64,000 nucleotides of DNA from positions 12,966,001 through 13,030,000 of the forward strand of contig NC_056758.1 of NCBI RefSeq assembly GCF_018687715.1, in the 5' to 3' direction. Each line of letters starts with the position of its first letter. Within the stretch, counting starts at the first letter, position 1. The notes beneath the pieces were generated by a model. It worked only from the letters and a program-made list of their open reading frames with translations. It was not told the DNA's origin and made no database searches. Below, piece after piece: positions 57,806 to 64,000 of the stretch. Source of the stretch: Carya illinoinensis. Lineage: Eukaryota; Streptophyta; Magnoliopsida; Fagales; Juglandaceae. Position numbers and translations under genes: made by a program.

Positions 57806-58191
57806 TGTCATGTATGGTAGTTAAGGTAGTTAGGAGAAGGGAATTGAAAAGTGAGTAGAGTGAAACATTGTGTTTTGATTAATAATATGGTGCATTTTGT
57901 GTGGGGTTAATATTGTACAGTCTTTAGGGATATGGTGCATAGCTTGTGAAATAAAGAGGGCCTCATGTATGTGGCTGAAACGAGGAGTTTTGGGATCAAT
58001 TGTTGTATAAAAAGGGGAAGTCATGGGAAGGGAAGGACAGTTAATCATCTTGTAAGAAATTGTATTCTTGGAGGTGTGGAGTTTTCCTTGAAATAAACTC
58101 TGTGTTAGTTCCATGTGGTTATTCTTGTGTTCGATCTTGAATTCTTGTTCCAGTTCTTGCATTTTCTTGCTTGTGCAGAATACCCATAACA
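57806..58191 (+). repeat. Gypsy B 3' LTR
   Basis: Matches 51077-51458 throughout, from TGTCATGTATGG to CCCATAACA, with a TTGTATAAAAAGGGGAAG TATA box near 58001. The polypurine-like AATTCAAGGAGGAGAGTA lies just upstream, in the place of the polypurine tract. Confidence 0.85.
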
Positions 58192-59157
58192 GGTTGCTGT
58201 TGTGTGTGGTTGACCTAGGGTTGTGAAAACAGAGGGGTTGAGGGAGGCATTATGGTGGGATCCAGAGTGGGGCCTATTTTCATGGATGGTGAAGGGTGGC
58301 GGTTGGTCATGGATGATGACTGGCGGCCATGAGATGATAGGAATAGAGAGATGAGGGAGTGATCGAGGGGTATTGGGGCTTTTGGTGGACGCTTGGTGCT
58401 TGGAGTCTCAAGTGGGTGGCCTTCAGTGGCTCATGGAGGTTGGATGATGGCGACTTGAGGGGATTTTGGGGCAGCATGAGGAGAAGAGAAACCATGAGGG
58501 ACAAGAGGTAATCAAGAGAGAGAAGTTGAGGGAAGAAGGAAGAGGTCTAAAGATGAAACCGAGATGGAAAGGGGGGTTCGTCACCGGCGAAGTGTGGTGG
58601 TGGAGGTGGCGCTGTTGACGGTGGCATGGATGGGTGTGAGAAAGAGTGCACAGGCATAGGTTGGAGGGGGCGCGGCCCATGGAGAAGGGGGGAGAGAGAG
58701 AAGATAGGAAAATGTGGGAGAATTAGGGTTTTTTGTGAATTAATCCTAAACCTACATCTTGGGGTTCCTAACCTAGACCCAACAGTAGAGATTAAATATG
58801 GAAAAATAAACTAACTAAATAATAGGAAAATGAAATAAAAATGCAATGGAACTAAATTTAAAATCCACTTTGTTTTATTGATCTAAAATAATATTTTTCA
58901 ACATAAAACAAAATAATGAAGTTTACTAAATATTTTTAAGAGAAATAAAATCATTTGGCTAAGTAGAGTTTTTAACATAAAATAAAATAATGAATATTAA
59001 ATAATACTCTTAAGGAACTAAAATCGTTTAAATAAAATGATTTTCTAAAACTATATTATTTTCAGGGGCCAAAAAAATATAAAGAGGCACACTTTAAAAA
59101 TTGGGCTTAGTTTAATAACACTAAAAATATCCCATTTAAATAATTTTGGACATTACA

Positions 59158-59279
59158 AATATTGTGAGGATTTTAAAATAATCGGCATGCTTAAAACAAT
59201 CATCTACTAAATTTAAAACACAAAGGCGAGACTCATGACCAATCGAGAGAAAAATGAACGGTTGGTCACACTCCTGTAT
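59158..59279. other. Short unassigned junction
   Basis: Non-coding bases between the host LTR-like edge at 59157 and the first inverted repeat arm. Confidence 0.3.
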
Positions 59280-60185
59280 GTGTTAAATTATAATGAAACT
59301 TTTGTCATGTGATGCTAGATTTAAAGCTTAGATCTAGTTAGAACTTGAATATGAGGTATATGTTTTTATTTATTGAAGTTTTATTTCATGAAAATTAAGG
59401 ATCTAGTGATGTTGTTCCAAGTAAAAAGCATGAGGTAAATGGTTTGCATGCATAGGTTGCCTTTTGTGATTTTTTGCTTTTATAAAATATTATATCACTT
59501 AGATTTGATTTATGAACATGTTAGGAGTGTGATTATGGACTTTTGGAGTACTTGGAGTTGATTTGGAAAGCATTAGACCAAGGGCATCAAGAGTTGGTGC
59601 ATTTTGACCTAAACTTGGTGTTTTGGCATTTTTATTGATGAAGTGAGTATGAGATTTTTGTGAAATGTATATTTTGATGTATTAGAATGATTTTAGAACC
59701 TAGGATATGATTTTTGAATATTGCAAAAATTGGTTTAAGCATGTTGATTAGAGGATTGGTCAAATTGCAATAAAAAACAAGTTTTTGTCTATGTTATATG
59801 ATCGGCCAAGGTGTAGTTCATATAGTTATGTGGTGTTTTAAAACTTTCTGATTTAATATTTGGATTTAGGACAAAATTTTCATGAGAAAGGTAAATTTTG
59901 GTAAGACTTAGAGTTAGTATGCAAATCCTTATTTTAGGGGCAAAATTGTAATTTGTCACAAGTATAGGGCTAAATTTGAGATTTAGCCACGAGTTAGTAA
60001 ATATTCATGTTTCTAAGTATTTAATGAGATATTCTAATCTTTAGAAAATATCTCATTTCAATTCACACTCTTTTACTATGCTTAACGATATGCTATGCTT
60101 TCGCTTTATGCAAAAAATCAGCAAGTTAGCTTCTAACTTAATCTTGAGATATTTTTGTATGTGTGGTGGTAAGACTACCATTTTT
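59280..60185 (+). repeat. Dispersed repeat, arm 1 (direct)
   Basis: Shares with the minus strand of 62225-63085, in the same order: GTCATGTGAT, ATTTAAAGCTTAGATC, TTGGAGTTGATTTG, AGACCAAGGGCATCAAG (two changes), ATTTGGATTTAGGACAAAAT and AGTTAGCTTCTAACTTA. These are two diverged copies of one non-coding, LTR-like sequence in opposite orientation. Confidence 0.65.
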
Positions 60186-61395
60186 ATATTCATGTCACTA
60201 TGCTAATTTTATTTGCTATGATATACAATACCATGTCATTAGTTATATGTTATATATTTAATTGTTGCACATTTATCTATTACATGAATGCCATGTCATT
60301 ATTACCTACCATGAATGCCATGCTATTTGTTACGGAATGTCAATACTGTTACATGTTTTCTATTATATGTCATGAATGCCACACCATCATTACTATTATA
60401 CATATCTGTTACATGTTTATCCATCACATGCTACGAGTGCCATGTTATCATGTCTATTACATCTGTATCTATTAGATGCCATGAATGTCTTGTCATCGGT
60501 CACATAGTTATTTGTTACATGGCATGGGATACATGTCATGAGTCACATGAGACCATCAAGAAATATTTTCTCAACCAAACATGCATGGGATACTCGTGGT
60601 GTAATCACTATGATTGCTCGCGTATCGCCTTTGATAAGTCATACAAGGTACTCATAACATAATCATTTTGATTGTTAAAATATCTATACTAAGCTCATGA
60701 CATAATGATTCTGATTTGAAGAGTATTTTTATTGAAACTATTACAATGTCCATTAAAATACTCATCACATAATCATTCCAATTGTCTGAGTATCTCTGAC
60801 GGAATACATTGGACATAATCCTTTTGATTGTTCGAATACTCCTGACGATACATTTGGCGAAATATTATGATTGTTAGGATTTTGCAATAATTTATATTTA
60901 TTAACAAAGTTCATTTCATGTCAATTTCACATTCATGTCAAATTTTGTTCATGTTAAGTTCAAGTTCATGTCAATTTCACATTTACGACAAGTTTAGTTC
61001 AGTCAAGTCATGGCAGTCACATTATCTTTCAAGTCAAGCACATGTCATGCTATTTGCTAAATCGTGTCACACATATTCACATTCATGTCATGATGTATCC
61101 ATGTTATTTTACTATAATGTATGCATATGTATACATAGCTTGACTTGACATGAATTGAACTAAATTCACATGTACTTGAACTATACGTAAAATAGCGTGA
61201 CATGAAAATTGAACATGAAAATGAGACTTGAAGCTGAACTTGGAATTTTGTTCATAAATAACTGATTAATTAAACATAAACTATGGATGCTACATAGCTC
61301 CCTTTGAGCCACGTCTATTGATATTGCATCACATCACAAGTATTCGCACCACCTATGAGTATGTTAACATACGCATCACACCATGTGCATCTACG
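60186..61395. repeat. CATGTCA/CATGAATGCC-rich degenerate repeats
   Basis: Between 60190 and 60550 the words CATGAATGCCATG, CATGTCATT and TGTTACATG recur irregularly. At 60650-60870 the block CATAATCATTTTGATTGTT returns in altered form about five times, at intervals of about 45-70 bp. At 60905-61140 TTCATGTCAATTTCACATT-like words repeat, and 61140-61260 holds words of the opposite sense (GACATGAA, GAACTTG). No coding sequence accepted. Confidence 0.5.
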
Positions 61396-61780
61396 CCATT
61401 ATTGTAAATACCGTATCGTATTGGCCGGTATATGCCGTACTAGCCACTGGTCCGATATAGGTATTATACCTGTTTCGTATCGGCTGTACTGGCCAATATT
61501 TTGGTCTTTACTTTTTTTTTCATTTCTTTAAATTTCAAGCTCATTTTTTGACCTCCAATTTAGACCAGACTATTTATAATTTATATATATATGTATTTAT
61601 ATATAATTTATTCATATATAGACTATTATTTTGGAATATAATTTATATATATTTATATATAAAATTTATTTATATATCGACTATCCCAAAATGGTACAAA
61701 AAACGGTACAGGTATCGAAATATTTCGTTCCAATGCCTTAACCGGTGTAGCATTCGGTACGGTATTCAAAACTTTGATCT
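61396..61780 (-). mobile_element. Non-autonomous element with GGTAC/GGCCGG-rich ends, copy 2
   Basis: Inverted relative of the element at 5713-6235: its right part reads TATCGAAATATTTCGTTCCA, the reverse complement of that element's TGGAACGAAATATTTCG, and it ends TATTCAAAACTTTG. The left edge is ACCGTATCGTATTGGCCGGT. The middle is AT-rich. Non-coding. Confidence 0.45.
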
Positions 61781-62224
61781 ACACTTGCTATGAGTAAGTA
61801 ATGTACGCATTCCATGACTAGTATATGCACCTGCAAGAGTGCGTATGACTTGAAATTGAATTGTGGTTTGGTACCATCGGCGTTGGTGCCTGACTTCGCT
61901 CTGGTGACCAGTTAGTTAGGCCTCATTTGAAGCTTGTTGACAGTACTTTGTCAACTCAGAAAATTTCACACTAGTTTAAACAAAGCATAAATAATAGAAA
62001 TCCACTAGGATATTATTCCATCCTAGCACTTGGGGACATAAAAAACGTAAAAGACTTGACTGACTTGAAAATACTATTTTCATGACATACTCTATACGTG
62101 AGACATGACATGACATAAAATGAAATGACAGATGACATAGCTTGACATGATGTGACATGTACATGAGACTAGTGATGTTGTAGCATGATGTAACATATAC
62201 ATATGCATAAATAAGATAAATGAT
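61781..62224. other. Unassigned DNA in the inverted-repeat spacer
   Basis: Non-coding. Words such as GACATGACATGACATAAAAT near 62103 are the reverse sense of CATGTCA motifs at 60.2-61.1 kb, consistent with continued inverted relationship across the spacer. Confidence 0.35.
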
Positions 62225-63085
62225 AGTTTATCTTATTACCATAGACACATAAATACCCTGAAAGTAAGTTAGAGGCTAACTTACAGTAATTGTAGCGTGA
62301 TGTATAAAGTGAGAAATAATGGAAACTGTAGGGAGATATTTTTATAAGTTAGAAACTCCTTACCAATATATTTAGAAATATTAAATCACCGACTCATGAA
62401 AAATTACCATTTTACCCCTATATATATGTGGGAAATGATTCCACATCCTAACTCCAAAACTCATCAAAATCTACATTCCTTATGTAGATTTTGTCCTAAA
62501 TCCAAATATGTAATTTAACAATGTTTACACACAACATAGTTATAAGAACTAAGCATAGGCCGAAAAATACAAATGCTAAAATCCTTAATTTTTGTTTTAA
62601 TTCTTTCAAACTCTAACTTTCATACTAAAACCGAATTATAAAACATACAAAAAATCACATCCTATGCTTTAATATTATGCTAGGATATTAAAAAAATAAA
62701 TATAATAAAAATCACAATTTCCTTCATGCCAAAACATCAAGGTTTTTTACCACAAAGAACAACCCTTGATGTTCTTGGTCTATCCTTTTTCAAATCAACT
62801 CCAAAAATTTTAAAAATTTTTCTTAACATATTCATAAATAATTCATAAGGATTATCATGCTTGAACCAATAAATCAAAGATCATAAAAGTCACAAAATTA
62901 TCATCCAACATAACCGGTTTGCACATTTACTCCAAACCAAGTACTACATGTTTTTTTTTTTTTTATCAAACCCCTAGATCTAAATTTTCCAAGAAGTAAA
63001 CCATCAAGAACATAATATGATTTAGATTCAAGTCCTAAAATTGATCTAAGCTTTAAATTCAAGATCACATGACAAAATTACATAG
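62225..63085 (-). repeat. Dispersed repeat, arm 2 (inverted)
   Basis: Diverged inverted copy of 59280-60185, with shared blocks in the mirrored order as listed for arm 1. A T-run at 62951-62964 is not in arm 1. Non-coding. Confidence 0.65.
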
Positions 63086-63132
63086 AAACACAGCACAATC
63101 TGTGGGCCTCAAGTTTGTGTTCCAACCGGACG

Positions 63133-63230
63133 CATGATGCTAACACAAAAGATAATATGATCGCGTGCCACATGACGCTAACTCAAAAGATAATATGATC
63201 GCGTGCCACATGATGCTAACACAAAAGATA
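63133..63230. repeat. 38-bp tandem repeat, 2.6 copies
   Basis: Units 63133-63170 and 63171-63208 plus a 22-bp partial to 63230. Each begins CATGATGCTAACACAAAAGA (the second unit has two changes) and contains the GATCGCGTGCCA end. It sits where the gypsy polyprotein loses similarity to its family. Confidence 0.9.
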
Positions 63231-64000
63231 CTATTCACTCCGTAAAAGGCAAAAATAAACATTGGTGGTAGAACTTTAGAAGCTAGATAATTAACAATAT
63301 TAGCATACCACAGAAACTTGATCTCACATGCAAACAACTGCTCATCAGGGAATGCCTCTTGGACCACTGAATCTGGTCTTTCTTCCTCTTGCTCTAACCG
63401 AGAGAGATGGTCAGCCACTAAATTTTCACTTCCCTTCTTATCTCGAATCTCTAAATCAAATTCTTGAAGAAGGAGGATCCAACGAATTAGCCTTGGCTTA
63501 GCATCCTTCTTGCCAAACAAATAGCGAAGTGCTGCATGATCAGTGAACACTATCACCTTTGTCCCAATGAGGTAAGACCGAAATTTGTCACAAGCAAATA
63601 CCACAGCAAGCATCTCCTTCTCAGTTGTCGTATAATTCAACTGAGCTTCATTCAATGTCCGGCTTGCATAATAGATGGCTCTAAACAGCTTGTCTCGCCT
63701 TTGCCCCAACACTGCTCCAATTGCAAAGTCACTTGCATCGCACATAACTTCAAAAGGTTGACTCCAGTCAGGCACAATCACAATTGGTGCTGAAATTAGC
63801 TTCTCCTTGAGTGCATTAAAGGCCTGCAAATAAATAACATCAAAGTCAAATGCAGAATTTTTCTCAAGAAGATTACATAAAGGTTTAGAGAGTTTAGAAA
63901 AATCCTTGATAAATCTTCTATAAAATCCTGCATGTCCCAGAAAACTTCTGATTCCCTTCACATTCTTTGGAGGTGGTAGTTTCTCTATGGTTACAATTTT
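63140..64000 (-). pseudogene. Ty3/gypsy (Athila/Tat-like) RT end, RNase H and integrase start
   Basis: An uninterrupted minus-strand frame of 286 codons entering from beyond the right edge. It starts in the end of reverse transcriptase ([20 protein letters not shown]), passes a full RNase H with its acids readable ([48 protein letters not shown]), then the first residues before integrase ([16 protein letters not shown], about 63245-63300). After that the frame crosses the 38-bp tandem repeat and ends in unrelated residues. RNase H removes RNA from the hybrid in the intact element. No break is seen in the visible part, but the 3' side is chimeric, so the element is truncated. Confidence 0.8.

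Larger units (their letters stand above)
51077..58191 (+). mobile_element. Gypsy B: full-length chromovirus split by a solo LTR
   Basis: A 7.1-kb plus-strand Ty3/gypsy element: LTRs of about 382 and 386 bp (51077-51458, 57806-58191), gag, protease, reverse transcriptase, RNase H, integrase and chromodomain in order. Without the 1.9-kb solo LTR inside, the element would be about 5.2 kb. Both LTRs run TGTCATGTAT to CCATAACA. Possible 5-bp duplication GGTAG/GGTTG with one mismatch. A decayed Met primer site may be TCATATTAGAGAG at about 51461. Numerous stops and shifts. Confidence 0.9.
44923..59157 (-). repeat. Host LTR-like sequence split by four insertions
   Basis: Segments 44923-45304, 49061-49674, 50865-51076 and 58192-59157 read through on the minus strand once the solo LTR, L1-3 and gypsy B are removed. 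It begins TGTAATGTCCAAAATTA at 59157 on the minus strand, an LTR-like edge, and is pyrimidine-rich around 58700-58500 as a transcript leader would be. No protein domain. The far end and its partner LTR are not identified. Confidence 0.45.

Overview
This is a plant nuclear window, almost certainly from a eudicot and plausibly a woody one. It is AT-rich and intron-scale, with no bacterial operon logic, and is packed with plant-type retrotransposons: L1-like LINEs with DUF4283-type ORF1, Ty1/copia, Ty3/gypsy chromoviruses and an Athila/Tat-type RNase H. AT-rich terminal-repeat elements whose ends read GTTTGGAT...GAGATGAGAT recall repeats common in Fagales; that placement is only an inference. I found no intact cellular gene, rRNA, tRNA or CRISPR array. 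The best host-gene candidate is a short possible terminal exon near 510-614.

Layout. 1-10.1 kb is low-complexity intergenic DNA with small MITE-like repeats, two of which recur in the window, plus a decayed endogenous pararetrovirus (Caulimoviridae) coat-protein fragment at 3648-4160. 11.5-17.6 kb is a full-length but decayed L1 on the minus strand (L1-1). 20.8-24.0 kb is a truncated plus-strand copia. 25.9-39.7 kb is a minus-strand copia (copia B) serving as landing pad for at least four later insertions: a nearly intact L1 (L1-2, 27046-32740, perfect 17-bp target duplication), a hAT-like non-autonomous element (33267-34176), a small MITE (about 34188-34376), and a deleted chromovirus (gypsy A, 35635-39601) inside the copia LTR.

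39.7-45.3 kb holds LTR-type noncoding sequence with a 118-bp tandem duplication. 45305-49060 is a 3.76-kb solo LTR with a perfect 5-bp duplication. It lies in a minus-strand LTR-like host sequence that also took a 5'-truncated L1 (L1-3, 49694-50845, perfect 19-bp duplication) and a full-length chromovirus (gypsy B, 51077-58191). Gypsy B was itself split by another solo LTR (52938-54846, perfect 5-bp duplication). 59.3-63.1 kb contains two copies of one repeat in opposite orientation around CATGTCA-rich DNA, and the window ends in a minus-strand gypsy RNase H fragment.

As a whole the window is a stratified retrotransposon graveyard whose order of insertion can be read from the target duplications. 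Every polyprotein carries stops, frameshifts or deletions; L1-2 is closest to intact. I did not find a convincing undescribed biological system. The best leads are the pararetrovirus fragment, the nested insertions with exact junctions, gypsy A's open chromodomain ORF running into its LTR, and the unusual repeats.
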